This document shows, piece after piece, positions 1 through 7,269 of a stretch of 7,269 nucleotides of DNA (position 1 is its first letter; every line of letters begins with the position of its first letter). The translations under genes and the position numbers were made by a program. The stretch spans positions 1 to 7,269 of the forward strand of contig JADLGT010000213.1 in the NCBI GenBank assembly GCA_020849195.1. The letters run 5' to 3'. A model generated the notes under the pieces. That model was not told where the DNA came from, did not search any database, and was given only the letters and a program-made list of their open reading frames with translations. Origin of the DNA: Bacteroidia bacterium. Its GTDB lineage: Bacteria > Bacteroidota > Bacteroidia > JABDFU01.

Positions 1-395
1 CAAATGGTGGTCCCGCTTGTATTTCTTGTCATAATGTAAATTATGCAGGTGTTATTCCCGGCGGACTTTTAGCTAAAGACTTAACTACTGTTTACAGCAG
101 ATTAGGAGGAGATGCAGGATTACTTGGTATGCTTGGAGCGCCACCCTTCCCCGCAATGGCACAAGCTTATAAAGACAGACCAATAACTGAGCAGGAAATA
201 GCTGCCATTACAGCATTTTTCAATAAAGTTGACAGAGATAAACCAAATCAAATAGTAGCAAAGACAAACCCCTTGCTTTACGGCGGATTTGCGGGAGCTG
301 CTACACTGCTCGTATTTATTTTTGTAATTTGGTATCGACGGAAAAAATATTCTGTTAAGAAAGAAATATATGACAGGCAACTAAAATCTATTTAA
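1..395 (+). CDS. membrane-anchored c-type cytochrome, C-terminal part (5' end outside window)
   Basis: The reading frame is open from the left edge (first full codon at base 3) to a TAA at 393-395, giving the last 130 residues of a larger protein. A heme-attachment motif C-I-S-C-H is encoded at 18-32. A Pro-Pro-Phe-Pro-Ala-Met stretch follows about 40 residues later, and its Met (156-158) is a good candidate for the distal heme ligand. An acidic helix typical of the end of class I cytochrome c domains comes next (about 183-220). A hydrophobic segment at about 273-335 is followed by Arg-Arg-Lys-Lys, which fits a C-terminal anchor with the heme domain in the periplasm and a short basic tail in the cytoplasm. 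It lies 32 bases before narG on the same strand. From context I infer that it exchanges electrons with the nitrate reductase, much as the nar-encoded cytochrome NarC does in Thermus. Whether there are further hemes, and what signal peptide it has, cannot be seen. The Met at 129 is internal and not the start. Confidence 0.88.
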   Translation, partial: NGGPACISCHNVNYAGVIPGGLLAKDLTTVYSRLGGDAGLLGMLGAPPFPAMAQAYKDRPITEQEIAAITAFFNKVDRDKPNQIVAKTNPLLYGGFAGAATLLVFIFVIWYRRKKYSVKKEIYDRQLKSI

Positions 396-427
396 ACAAA
401 AATTTAACGCATATAAAATCATCTATT

Positions 428-3400
428 ATGAGCTGGATCGAAGACATCATTTCGCCTCAAACCCGCAAATGGGAAGAGTTTTATAGAAACCGCTGGCAGT
501 ACGACAAAGTGGTACGCAGCACACATGGCGTAAACTGCACAGGTGGCTGCTCCTGGAACATCCATGTAAAAGATGGGATTGTGGTTTGGGAAACTCAGGC
601 GCTCGACTATCCTTTATTAGAAGCCTCGTTGCCGCCCTACGAGCCGCGTGGATGCCAAAGGGGAATATCTTACTCGTGGTATTTGTATAGCCCAATTCGG
701 GTTAAGTATCCGCTTATGCGTGGTGCGCTAATGGACTTATTTAATAGAGAAAAGCAAGCTGCCGGAGGCGACCCTGTTAAAGCTTGGGAAAATTTACAAA
801 ACAACCCTGAGAAAAGAAAACGGTACCAACGTGCAAGAGGAAAAGGCGGATTTAGAAGAGCAAAATGGGATGAAGTAGTTGAACTTATTGCGGCTGCAAA
901 CATTTACACAATTAAAAAATACGGTCCGGATAGAGTAATTGGATTTTCTCCAATCCCGGCTATGTCTATGTTAAGCTATGCTTCCGGCGCACGTTACTTG
1001 CAATTATTAGGAGGTGTAAACTTGAGTTTCTACGATTGGTATTGCGATTTACCTACCGCATTCCCCGAAATTTGGGGCGAACAAACCGATGTGTGCGAAA
1101 GTGCAGACTGGTACAACTCTAAGTTCTGTGTTTCCATGGGAGCTAACTTAGGTATGACCCGCACACCCGATATTCACTTCTTCTCCGAATCTAAACATAA
1201 CGGTACAAAAACAGTTGTTATGTCGCCCGACTTTAGTATGGTGGCCAAACATGCCGACCAATGGATTCCTGTACATGCAGGGTCGGATGGAGCTTTTTGG
1301 ATGGCTGTTACTCATGTTATTTTAAAAGAGTTTCATGCCGATAGGCAAGTTCCTTATTTTATGGAATACATAAAACGTTACACAGATTGTCCGTTTTTGG
1401 TTGAGCTGGAAAAAGAAGGAGATCATTTTAAACCCGGCAGATTAGTTAGAGCGAACCGTCTTGCAAAATATAAAGGTGTAGAAAATGGCGATTGGAAATT
1501 TTTGAATATTGACAGCAAATCCGGAAGTCTTGTAATGCCAAAAGGTTCTATGGGGCAACGTTGGGATAAAGGAAAAATCGGAAACTGGAATTTGAAATTC
1601 GAAGACGGAGAGACCAATCAGGAATTTGACCCAACATTAACAATACTTGGTAAAAGCGATGATGTGTTAAAAGTGCAGTTCTTGGAGTATGGTTTAAATA
1701 AAACGGTATTGCGCGGGGTGCCTGTAAAATATATCGACACCATTGACGGCAAAAAAATTCCTGCTGTAACAATTTATGATTTAACTTTCGGCCAATACGG
1801 CGTTAGCAGAGGTTTGCCCGGCGAGTATCCTGCCGATTACAATGATAAAAATCAAGCCTACACTCCGGCATGGCAAGAAATATTTACAGGTATAGGTAGA
1901 GATACTGTATTGCAACTTGCCAGAGAATGGGGAACAACTGCCGAGATTACAAAAGGAAAATGTATGGTGATTGTAGGAGCGGCTATTTGTCACTGGTTCC
2001 ACAATAACCTCATGTATCGTTCAGCAGTTATGACGCAAATGCTTACCGGTTGTAACGGGGTAAATGGTGGTGGTATGAATCACTATGTTGGTCAGGAAAA
2101 ATTAGCGCCTGTTGATTCTTGGGGAACCATTATGGCCGCAAAAGACTGGCAAAGTGGTAACCGCTTACAACAAGCACCAATATGGCATTACATCAATTCC
2201 GATCAGTGGAGGTACGATAATAACCAGGCACAATACAACAGTATTCCAAGCGATAGTAAATTAGGCAAAATGCACTCTGCAGATTTTGCTGCGATGGCCG
2301 TGCGTAACGGATGGATGCCTTTTTATCCGCAATACAACAAGAGCAATTTTACAATTGTTGCCGATGCAGAGGCCGCCGGAGCAAAAACAGATGATGATAT
2401 TAAAAAGTATATAGTAGAAAAATTAAAATCGAAAGAGTTACTCTATTCTATTTCCGACCCGGATGCAGAAGAAAACTTCCCGCGCAACTGGTTTATATGG
2501 CGTGGTAATGCCCTTATGGCAAGTGCTAAAGGACATGAATATATGCTCGATCACTACTTAGGTACACACAACAATAAAATTGCCGATGAGGTAGCAAAAG
2601 ATGATGTTACTGAGCTATTATGGAGAGAGGCTCCTAAAGGTAAAATGGATTTGATAGTTGACATTAACTTTAGAATGGATACCTCTGCATTGTACTCCGA
2701 TATTGTTCTGCCAACAGCATCGTGGTACGAAAAAGCAGACATCAATTCCACAGATATGCACTCCTTTATTCATCCACTTTCCCAAGCGGTGGCTCCCGTA
2801 TGGGAATCAAAAAGTGATTGGCAAATATTTCAATTGCTTGCTAAAAAGGTAAGCGAAATGGCAAAGACGCATTTACCTACTCCTGTAAAAGATGTTCTTA
2901 ACTCACCACTCTCGCACGATAGCATAGATGAAATAGCTCAGCCCAGATTGCTTGACTGGTATAAAGGAGAGTGTGAACCTATCCCGGGAAAAACAATGCA
3001 CAAAATTTCGGTTATAGAGCGCGACTACACTCAGATTTATAACAAATATATTTCATTAGGCCCCAACATGAAAACCAATCCGATTGGCGCACATGGTGTA
3101 AGTTTTATGGCCGATGATGTATATGAAGATATGCTAAAAGATAAACGTCATATCCAAAAAATTAACGGAGTAGAGTACCCATCGGTAAAAGAAGATATTG
3201 AAGCAGTTAATGCCGTACTTTCTTTATCATCGCTTACCAATGGTAAAATGACAGTGAGGGCATATACCAACATGGAGAAAAAAACAGGTATGCCTTTATT
3301 GCAACACGGTATAGGAAGTAAAGATGTTAAAATAGATTATAAAGATCTTCAGTCGCAACCACGTCGCTACAATAACTCTCCGCTATGGTCGGGCTTAATG

Positions 3401-4051
3401 GATAACGGTCGTGCTTATGCAGCCTATACTTACAACGTAGATTGTTTAGTCCCATGGAGAACGCTTACCGGTCGCCAGCATTTTTATCTCGATCATGACG
3501 GATACATTGCGTTTGGAGAACATTTGCCAACATACAAACCATCTCCTACACCTCAAGCCTATGGCGATATTCGGAAAACCATTAACGATGGTAAAGCAAA
3601 AATGCTGAACTGCTTAACTCCACACGGTAAATGGCACATTCACTCAACCTATGGCGACACACTTCGTATGTTAACGCTATCGCGCGGTATGGAGCCTTGT
3701 TGGATGAGCGAAGATGATGCAGCAGCAATTGGTGTAAAAGATAACGATTGGGTAGAAGTATATAACGACCATGGAGTGTATTGTACCCGTGCTTGTGTGA
3801 GTGCTCGTATTCCAAACGGCGTATGTATTGTGTATCACTCTCCTGAAAGAACTTATACGGTTCCTAAATCTCAAGAAAGAGGAGGACGCAGAGCAGGAGG
3901 ACACAACAGCTTTACCCGTGTTCACTTAAAGCCAAGTTTAATGGTCGGCGGTTACGGACAGTTCTCCTATCACTTTAACTATTGGGGGCCGGTGGGCTCC
4001 AATCGTGATACGCACGTATTGGTAAGAAGAATGGAAAAGGTTGTATTCTAA
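428..4051 (+). CDS. narG: respiratory nitrate reductase, molybdopterin catalytic subunit alpha (NarG)
   Basis: This is the catalytic subunit, which reduces nitrate to nitrite at a molybdenum bis-MGD centre on the cytoplasmic face. The 1207 residues align end to end with E. coli NarG (1247) from memory. The FS0 cluster ligands are all present: His33, Cys37 and Cys41 in an [13 protein letters not shown] stretch, then Cys76 in RGCQRG. Asp207 in the WYCDLP motif is the counterpart of the Mo ligand Asp222 of E. coli. A large molybdopterin oxidoreductase domain fills the middle, with family motifs such as GEQTDV, TRTPD and HYVGQEKL. The C-terminal dinucleotide-binding domain covers about 1060-1185 and contains the family motif [10 protein letters not shown] and [12 protein letters not shown] near the end. 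The N-terminus is about 17 residues shorter than in E. coli and has no twin-arginine signal, so the protein should be cytoplasmic. The start is the Met just before the conserved N-terminal block; no Shine-Dalgarno sequence precedes it. A cytoplasm-facing nitrite oxidoreductase (NxrA) is a close alternative. Confidence 0.97.
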   Translation: MSWIEDIISPQTRKWEEFYRNRWQYDKVVRSTHGVNCTGGCSWNIHVKDGIVVWETQALDYPLLEASLPPYEPRGCQRGISYSWYLYSPIRVKYPLMRGALMDLFNREKQAAGGDPVKAWENLQNNPEKRKRYQRARGKGGFRRAKWDEVVELIAAANIYTIKKYGPDRVIGFSPIPAMSMLSYASGARYLQLLGGVNLSFYDWYCDLPTAFPEIWGEQTDVCESADWYNSKFCVSMGANLGMTRTPDIHFFSESKHNGTKTVVMSPDFSMVAKHADQWIPVHAGSDGAFWMAVTHVILKEFHADRQVPYFMEYIKRYTDCPFLVELEKEGDHFKPGRLVRANRLAKYKGVENGDWKFLNIDSKSGSLVMPKGSMGQRWDKGKIGNWNLKFEDGETNQEFDPTLTILGKSDDVLKVQFLEYGLNKTVLRGVPVKYIDTIDGKKIPAVTIYDLTFGQYGVSRGLPGEYPADYNDKNQAYTPAWQEIFTGIGRDTVLQLAREWGTTAEITKGKCMVIVGAAICHWFHNNLMYRSAVMTQMLTGCNGVNGGGMNHYVGQEKLAPVDSWGTIMAAKDWQSGNRLQQAPIWHYINSDQWRYDNNQAQYNSIPSDSKLGKMHSADFAAMAVRNGWMPFYPQYNKSNFTIVADAEAAGAKTDDDIKKYIVEKLKSKELLYSISDPDAEENFPRNWFIWRGNALMASAKGHEYMLDHYLGTHNNKIADEVAKDDVTELLWREAPKGKMDLIVDINFRMDTSALYSDIVLPTASWYEKADINSTDMHSFIHPLSQAVAPVWESKSDWQIFQLLAKKVSEMAKTHLPTPVKDVLNSPLSHDSIDEIAQPRLLDWYKGECEPIPGKTMHKISVIERDYTQIYNKYISLGPNMKTNPIGAHGVSFMADDVYEDMLKDKRHIQKINGVEYPSVKEDIEAVNAVLSLSSLTNGKMTVRAYTNMEKKTGMPLLQHGIGSKDVKIDYKDLQSQPRRYNNSPLWSGLMDNGRAYAAYTYNVDCLVPWRTLTGRQHFYLDHDGYIAFGEHLPTYKPSPTPQAYGDIRKTINDGKAKMLNCLTPHGKWHIHSTYGDTLRMLTLSRGMEPCWMSEDDAAAIGVKDNDWVEVYNDHGVYCTRACVSARIPNGVCIVYHSPERTYTVPKSQERGGRRAGGHNSFTRVHLKPSLMVGGYGQFSYHFNYWGPVGSNRDTHVLVRRMEKVVF

Positions 4052-4069
4052 ATAATAAAAATAAAAGCT

Positions 4070-5560
4070 ATGGATATAAGATCGCAAATTTCAATGGTTT
4101 TTCACCTCGATAAATGTATCGGGTGTCATACCTGTTCTATTGCCTGCAAAAATATATGGACAGACCGTAAAGGTGCCGAGTATATGTGGTGGAACAATGT
4201 TGAAACCAAACCGGGAACAGGTTATCCTACAAAATGGGAAGACCAAGAAATATATAAAGGAGGATGGGAAAAAGATGGCGATTCCGTTTCGCTGAAAGGA
4301 GCCGGAAAACTTCGAGGGCTGAAAAATATTTTTCATAATCCGCACATGCCGGTATTGGATGATTATTATGAGCCTTGGACATATAAATACCAGGATTTGT
4401 TTACTGCCCCCGAAGGAGACGATCAGCCAACAGCACGACCTGTGTCGCTTGTAACCGGCGAACAAATGGATGTTCAAGCGGGTCCAAACTGGGACGATGA
4501 TTTAGGAGGATCGAAAGACTATGCTCGTCAGGATGTGAACATGAAAGCGCTATCTTCTGCAGAACAAGAAGCCATGTTTCAATTAGAAAGAATGACATTT
4601 CAATACTTGCCTAGAATTTGTAACCACTGCCTTAACCCCGCATGTGTGGCCTCTTGCCCATCGGGCGCACTTTATAAAAGAGGAGAAGATGGAATTGTAT
4701 TAATTAACCAAGAACGTTGCCGGGCATGGAGAATGTGTGTAACAGCCTGCCCCTACAAAAAAAGTTATTACAACTGGCATACCGGAAAATCGGAGAAATG
4801 TGTGCTTTGTTATCCTCGTCTTGAATCAGGTCAGGCGCCCGCTTGTTTCCACTCTTGTGTAGGAAGAATCCGTTACCTTGGAGTGCTTTTATACGATGCA
4901 GATAAAATTGAAAAAGCAGCCTCTGCTCCCGACGATCAATTAGTAGATGCACATTTAGATATTTATTTGGATCCATTCGATCCCGAAGTAATAAAACAAG
5001 CAAAAGCAAACGGCATTGCCGATTCTACAATTGAAGCAGCACAAAAATCTCCGGTTTACAAGTTTGTTAAAGTTTGGAAATTAGCTTTACCGCTTCACCC
5101 GGAATTCAGAACATTGCCAAACTTATTTTATGTACCGGCATTGTTACCTACAATGGCAACAGTGGCTAATGGAGTATATGACACAACAAGCAAATCATTG
5201 TGGAACGGAGTAGAAAGCAACCGTCTTCCAATGAAATATTTAGCTTCACTGTTTTCTGCAGGAAATACTTCTAAGATTGTAGAGGTAATGAAACGACTAA
5301 TGGCGGTTCGTTTACACAGAAGGGGCCTTACTGTTGGCGATTTGAATAGCGCCGAAATTTCAACTGCAATGAATGAAGTACAAATGAATGGAGATACAGC
5401 AGATGCCATATTCAGGCTCACAGCATTGGCAACTTTTGACGAACGTTTTGTAATTCCTCCGGCTCATAGGGAAGAGTCAATCGAAATGCTTGAAAATACT
5501 GCCGATGTAAAAGGTAATACAGGCTTTGGATTTAAAGAAAGACCTGCGAGAGGATTGTAA
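4070..5560 (+). CDS. narH: respiratory nitrate reductase, iron-sulfur subunit beta (NarH)
   Basis: This subunit carries electrons from the NarI hemes to NarG through four iron-sulfur clusters. At 496 residues it is slightly shorter than E. coli NarH (512), with the loss at the C-terminus. Four cysteine groups are visible: Cys16, 19, 22 and 26; Cys184, 187, 192 and 196; Cys217, 223 and 227; Cys244, 247, 259 and 263. Trp220 replaces the expected cysteine in the third group (C-R-A-W-R-M-C), the NarH signature of a [3Fe-4S] cluster. These positions equal the E. coli numbering as I recall it. By homology the clusters are FS1 (16, 19, 22, 263), FS2 (26, 244, 247, 259), FS3 (184, 187, 192, 227) and FS4 (196, 217, 223). 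The start MDIRSQ matches the family N-terminus. The gene follows narG after 18 bases and has no Shine-Dalgarno sequence. No signal peptide is present, which fits a cytoplasmic subunit. Confidence 0.97.
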   Translation: MDIRSQISMVFHLDKCIGCHTCSIACKNIWTDRKGAEYMWWNNVETKPGTGYPTKWEDQEIYKGGWEKDGDSVSLKGAGKLRGLKNIFHNPHMPVLDDYYEPWTYKYQDLFTAPEGDDQPTARPVSLVTGEQMDVQAGPNWDDDLGGSKDYARQDVNMKALSSAEQEAMFQLERMTFQYLPRICNHCLNPACVASCPSGALYKRGEDGIVLINQERCRAWRMCVTACPYKKSYYNWHTGKSEKCVLCYPRLESGQAPACFHSCVGRIRYLGVLLYDADKIEKAASAPDDQLVDAHLDIYLDPFDPEVIKQAKANGIADSTIEAAQKSPVYKFVKVWKLALPLHPEFRTLPNLFYVPALLPTMATVANGVYDTTSKSLWNGVESNRLPMKYLASLFSAGNTSKIVEVMKRLMAVRLHRRGLTVGDLNSAEISTAMNEVQMNGDTADAIFRLTALATFDERFVIPPAHREESIEMLENTADVKGNTGFGFKERPARGL

Positions 5561-5571
5561 AAATTTAGAAA

Positions 5572-6309
5572 ATGTACCAACACTATACCATATTCGCTGA
5601 CCTTCTCAGGTATCCAGGGGAGGACTATCCGGAAAAAGCTGCTCTTTGCCTTTCTATGCTTAAAGCTTGTTATCCCGATGCAGTAGAAGAAAGACGACCA
5701 TTCGTAGAGTACATCAATACGCATACAAAAGATGAACGCGAAGAGCTCTATACCAAAACTTTCGATGTACAACCAATTTGTTACCTTGATTTGGGCTATG
5801 TAATTTTTGGCGAGGATTATAAAAGAGGTGCGTTTTTACTGCACATGCAAGGCGAGCAGCAATTAGCCGAAAACAATTGCGGAACAGATTTGCCCGATAA
5901 CATAAGCAATATGCTTGTGTTATATACCAAAACAAAAAATCAGGCGCTACTGAATGAACTCGCAGTTAAAATTCTTATTCCCGGTGTAGAAAAAATGATT
6001 GCCGAATTTGCACAAGCTCGTGTTGATTTAAAAGTGAAGGTGCTTAAAAAACTACACAGGGCCATTATTCAGGAAGAACTCAATAAAGGAAATGTTTATA
6101 GAAATGTGTTCGTCGCCCTGCTGCATGTTTTGAAAAAAGATTTTGAAGGTATAAGTTTTGAAAAAGTATTAAACCCCGCTATCGACTTGCAACATCATAA
6201 ATCATTTTTTGGAAAGCAAAGTGTGAATGTTGATGTAAACCACTTGATAAGTAAACAAAGCCTAAACAACGAAGTAAACAATTTATTTAATAATTATAAA
6301 CTCGATTAG
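5572..6309 (+). CDS. narJ: nitrate reductase molybdenum cofactor assembly chaperone (NarJ)
   Basis: NarJ is a cytoplasmic chaperone of the TorD/DmsD/NarJ family. It binds the N-terminus of apo-NarG, supports insertion of FS0 and the molybdenum cofactor, and holds NarGH until it docks on NarI; it is not part of the finished enzyme. The 245-residue product is close to the E. coli length (about 236) and mainly helical. The family core is visible at about 58-90: an ELYTKTFDVQP segment, then Tyr-Leu-Asp-Leu-Gly-Tyr and a Gly-Glu-Asp-Tyr-Lys-Arg-Gly turn. The N-terminal FADLLRYP also fits the family. The last 30 or so residues are Asn-rich and look poorly conserved. The gene sits in the standard place between narH (11 bases away) and narI (2 bases). 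NarJ sequences diverge quickly, so position in the operon is part of the support. Confidence 0.93.
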   Translation: MYQHYTIFADLLRYPGEDYPEKAALCLSMLKACYPDAVEERRPFVEYINTHTKDEREELYTKTFDVQPICYLDLGYVIFGEDYKRGAFLLHMQGEQQLAENNCGTDLPDNISNMLVLYTKTKNQALLNELAVKILIPGVEKMIAEFAQARVDLKVKVLKKLHRAIIQEELNKGNVYRNVFVALLHVLKKDFEGISFEKVLNPAIDLQHHKSFFGKQSVNVDVNHLISKQSLNNEVNNLFNNYKLD

Positions 6310-6311
6310 TT

Positions 6312-7037
6312 ATGACAAACTATTTATTATTTATCGCCTTGCCCTATGCCTCTTTGGCGGTGTTCCTTGTAGGTTCTATCTATCGCTACATAAACAGAGG
6401 ATTCTCCGTTTCTTCCATCTCTTCCCAGTTCTTGGAAGGGAGAAAACTTTTTTGGGGAAGCCAACCTTTTCACTGGGGCTTGTTTGTTTTATTTTTTGGT
6501 CACCTTATCGCATTTCTATTTCCAAGAGCTGTAATAGCATGGAACGGACAGCCGGTTCGTTTACTTATTCTTGAAATTACGGCTTTCTCTTTTGGGCTTT
6601 GTGCATTACTCGGACTTATACTACTTGTAAACAGGCGCCTTACTTCAAGAAGGGTGCAGATGGTAACAAGTAAAATGGATATAGTTGTGTTTATAGTGTT
6701 GCTTACACAAATTATTTCCGGATTATTAGTAGCGTATCATAACCGCTGGGGGTCTTCATGGTTTGCCGCATTCCTTACGCCCTATCTTCGTTCAATATTT
6801 GTTTTTAATCCACAAATAGATGCTGTTGCAAGTGTTAATTCTTTATCACTTCAAATACACATTGTGTCGGCCTTTTCGCTAATTGCAATTATTCCATTCA
6901 CTCGTTTTATCCACTTCTTGGTATATCCGATTGATTATGTATGGAGAAGCTACCAACAGGTGATATGGAACTGGAACAGAAAAAATATCAGAACATCCCG
7001 ATCTCATTCAGAAGGACATAGATCTTTGAATAATTAA
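6312..7037 (+). CDS. narI: respiratory nitrate reductase, cytochrome b membrane subunit gamma (NarI)
   Basis: NarI anchors NarGH to the inner membrane, oxidises quinol on the periplasmic side and passes electrons through two b hemes. The 241-residue product has five hydrophobic segments, at about 4-24, 53-72, 84-106, 123-142 and 180-205. Four histidines sit where heme ligands are expected: His54 and His64 in the second helix, His183 and His201 in the last. The spacings of 10 and 18 residues equal those of E. coli His56/66 and His187/205. The PFTRFIH segment and the following YPIDYVWR match the family's C-terminal signature. A basic tail of about 28 residues after this is somewhat longer than in E. 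coli. The start overlaps nothing but lies only 2 bases after the narJ stop, so translational coupling is likely. Confidence 0.96.
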   Translation: MTNYLLFIALPYASLAVFLVGSIYRYINRGFSVSSISSQFLEGRKLFWGSQPFHWGLFVLFFGHLIAFLFPRAVIAWNGQPVRLLILEITAFSFGLCALLGLILLVNRRLTSRRVQMVTSKMDIVVFIVLLTQIISGLLVAYHNRWGSSWFAAFLTPYLRSIFVFNPQIDAVASVNSLSLQIHIVSAFSLIAIIPFTRFIHFLVYPIDYVWRSYQQVIWNWNRKNIRTSRSHSEGHRSLNN

Positions 7038-7051
7038 ATTTTAAAATTTAA
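7034..7051. repeat. 18-bp perfect AT-only palindrome at the narI stop codon
   Basis: TTAAATTTTAAAATTTAA reads the same on both strands and includes the narI stop codon TAA (7035-7037). A second, weaker inverted repeat lies downstream: GTAAT (7069-7073), three bases, ATTAC (7077-7081). With no G or C in the stem and no following T-run of the usual kind, the palindrome is a poor intrinsic terminator. It may be a protein-binding site or chance in an AT-rich gap. Confidence 0.4.
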
Positions 7052-7106
7052 AAGCATAAAAAAGTACTGTAATATTATTACTCACACATTTTTAAACTCA
7101 CAAAAT
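7038..7106. other. AT-rich intergenic gap between narI and the next gene
   Basis: This 69-base gap is the longest in the cluster. I see no Bacteroidota-type promoter (TTTG ... TAnnTTTG), no FNR box (TTGAT-N4-ATCAA) and no GC-rich terminator stem. The narI frame has no second stop codon through the gap, and the following ORF is in the same frame, but there is no ATG before 7107. Confidence 0.5.
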
Positions 7107-7269
7107 ATGAAAACCTGTAAAAATGGAGTATTCGTAAATGGATTTGGACTACTTCAATCAAGTAGCAAGCAAATCGCACTTCTGTTTTGTACACTTGTTT
7201 TGCCAATACTTTTTGGGGGCACAGAGCTAATCGCACAAAGTACCACTGGGTTTTCTGATACGAATATTA
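7107..7269 (+). CDS. exported protein of unknown function, N-terminal part (3' end outside window)
   Basis: An ATG at 7107 opens a frame that runs to the right edge, 54 complete codons. The product starts with a 20-residue polar stretch (MKTCKNGVF...), then Lys-Gln and a hydrophobic core at about 23-37, then a likely signal peptidase I site after Leu-Ile-Ala (residue 43), leaving Gln-Ser-Thr-Thr at the mature N-terminus. There is no lipobox cysteine at the right place. Ala-Gln-Ser at the cleavage site is common in Bacteroidota exported proteins. The n-region is long for a Sec signal, but no later Met exists to shorten it. I do not recognise the protein. It lies 69 bases after narI on the same strand, so it may be the next gene of the unit or a separate one; too little is visible to propose a function. 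Confidence 0.6.
   Translation, partial: MKTCKNGVFVNGFGLLQSSSKQIALLFCTLVLPILFGGTELIAQSTTGFSDTNI

Noticed and set aside
104..114. AGGAGG then ATG (112) inside the cytochrome gene, as a possible start
   Set aside because: The ATG is out of frame with the cytochrome, and the cytochrome frame continues through it with family features on both sides.
120..380. 86-codon minus-strand frame opposite the cytochrome c gene
   Set aside because: It overlaps the supported cytochrome frame almost completely and shows no family features.
129..395. Short independent gene starting at the ATG at 129
   Set aside because: The frame is open back to the left edge and contains a CxxCH heme motif at 18-32, so 129 is an internal Met of a longer cytochrome c.
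396..427. Promoter directly before narG
   Set aside because: Only 32 bases separate the stop of the cytochrome gene from narG, and no TAnnTTTG or FNR-like box is present; cotranscription is more likely.
2658..2852. Second + strand frame inside narG
   Set aside because: It overlaps continuous, well-conserved NarG sequence in another frame and has no start signal or domain.
4258..4266. AGGAGG immediately followed by ATG inside narH, as a possible internal start
   Set aside because: The spacing is zero, the ATG is out of the narH frame, and the bases encode the conserved Lys-Gly-Gly-Trp of NarH.
4091..4477. 128-codon open frame on the minus strand inside narH
   Set aside because: It lies opposite strongly conserved NarH coding sequence, including the first cysteine group, and its product has no recognisable domain; it is a shadow of narH.
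7034..7051. Intrinsic terminator after narI
   Set aside because: The palindrome is A/T only with no loop-and-T-run arrangement, so it does not meet the usual pattern; it is listed only as a repeat.

Overview
The window is one continuous + strand gene cluster, probably a single transcription unit for most of its length. It encodes a complete membrane-bound respiratory nitrate reductase (NarGHI) with its assembly chaperone (NarJ). A c-type cytochrome gene, cut by the left edge, comes first. A gene for an exported protein, cut by the right edge, comes last. No RNA genes, mobile elements or CRISPR arrays are visible, and no gene of more than ORF-shadow quality lies on the minus strand.

Organism: AT-rich coding sequence (about 40% GC by eye), A/T-only gene starts without Shine-Dalgarno sequences, and a last-gene signal peptide ending in an Ala-Gln-Ser-Thr-like stretch all suggest Bacteroidota or a close relative. 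This is an inference; nothing in the window fixes the taxon.

Layout: 1-395 is the C-terminal part of a monoheme (or last-heme) cytochrome c domain with one CxxCH and a C-terminal membrane anchor. 428-4051 is narG, the molybdenum catalytic subunit. 4070-5560 is narH, the four-cluster iron-sulfur subunit. 5572-6309 is narJ, a TorD-family chaperone. 6312-7037 is narI, the diheme b membrane anchor. 7038-7106 is an AT-rich gap with a perfect AT palindrome. 7107 to the right edge is the start of an unrecognised exported protein. Gaps within the cluster are 32, 18, 11 and 2 bases, so translation is probably coupled.

How it works together: NarI would take electrons from the quinol pool (or exchange them with the anchored cytochrome c) through two b hemes. 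NarH passes them along one [3Fe-4S] and three [4Fe-4S] clusters to FS0 and the molybdenum bis-MGD site in NarG, where nitrate is reduced to nitrite. NarJ inserts the cofactors and delivers NarGH to NarI. All expected metal and heme ligands can be read in the sequence (FS0 His-Cys3, the Mo-ligand Asp, 15 Cys plus one Trp in NarH, four His in NarI), so the enzyme looks functional. The points most worth checking are the dedicated cytochrome c, and whether this NarG belongs to the Thermus/Nitrobacter-like branch that includes nitrite oxidoreductases. I found no convincing undescribed system here; this is a well-preserved nar cluster with a slightly unusual first and last gene.
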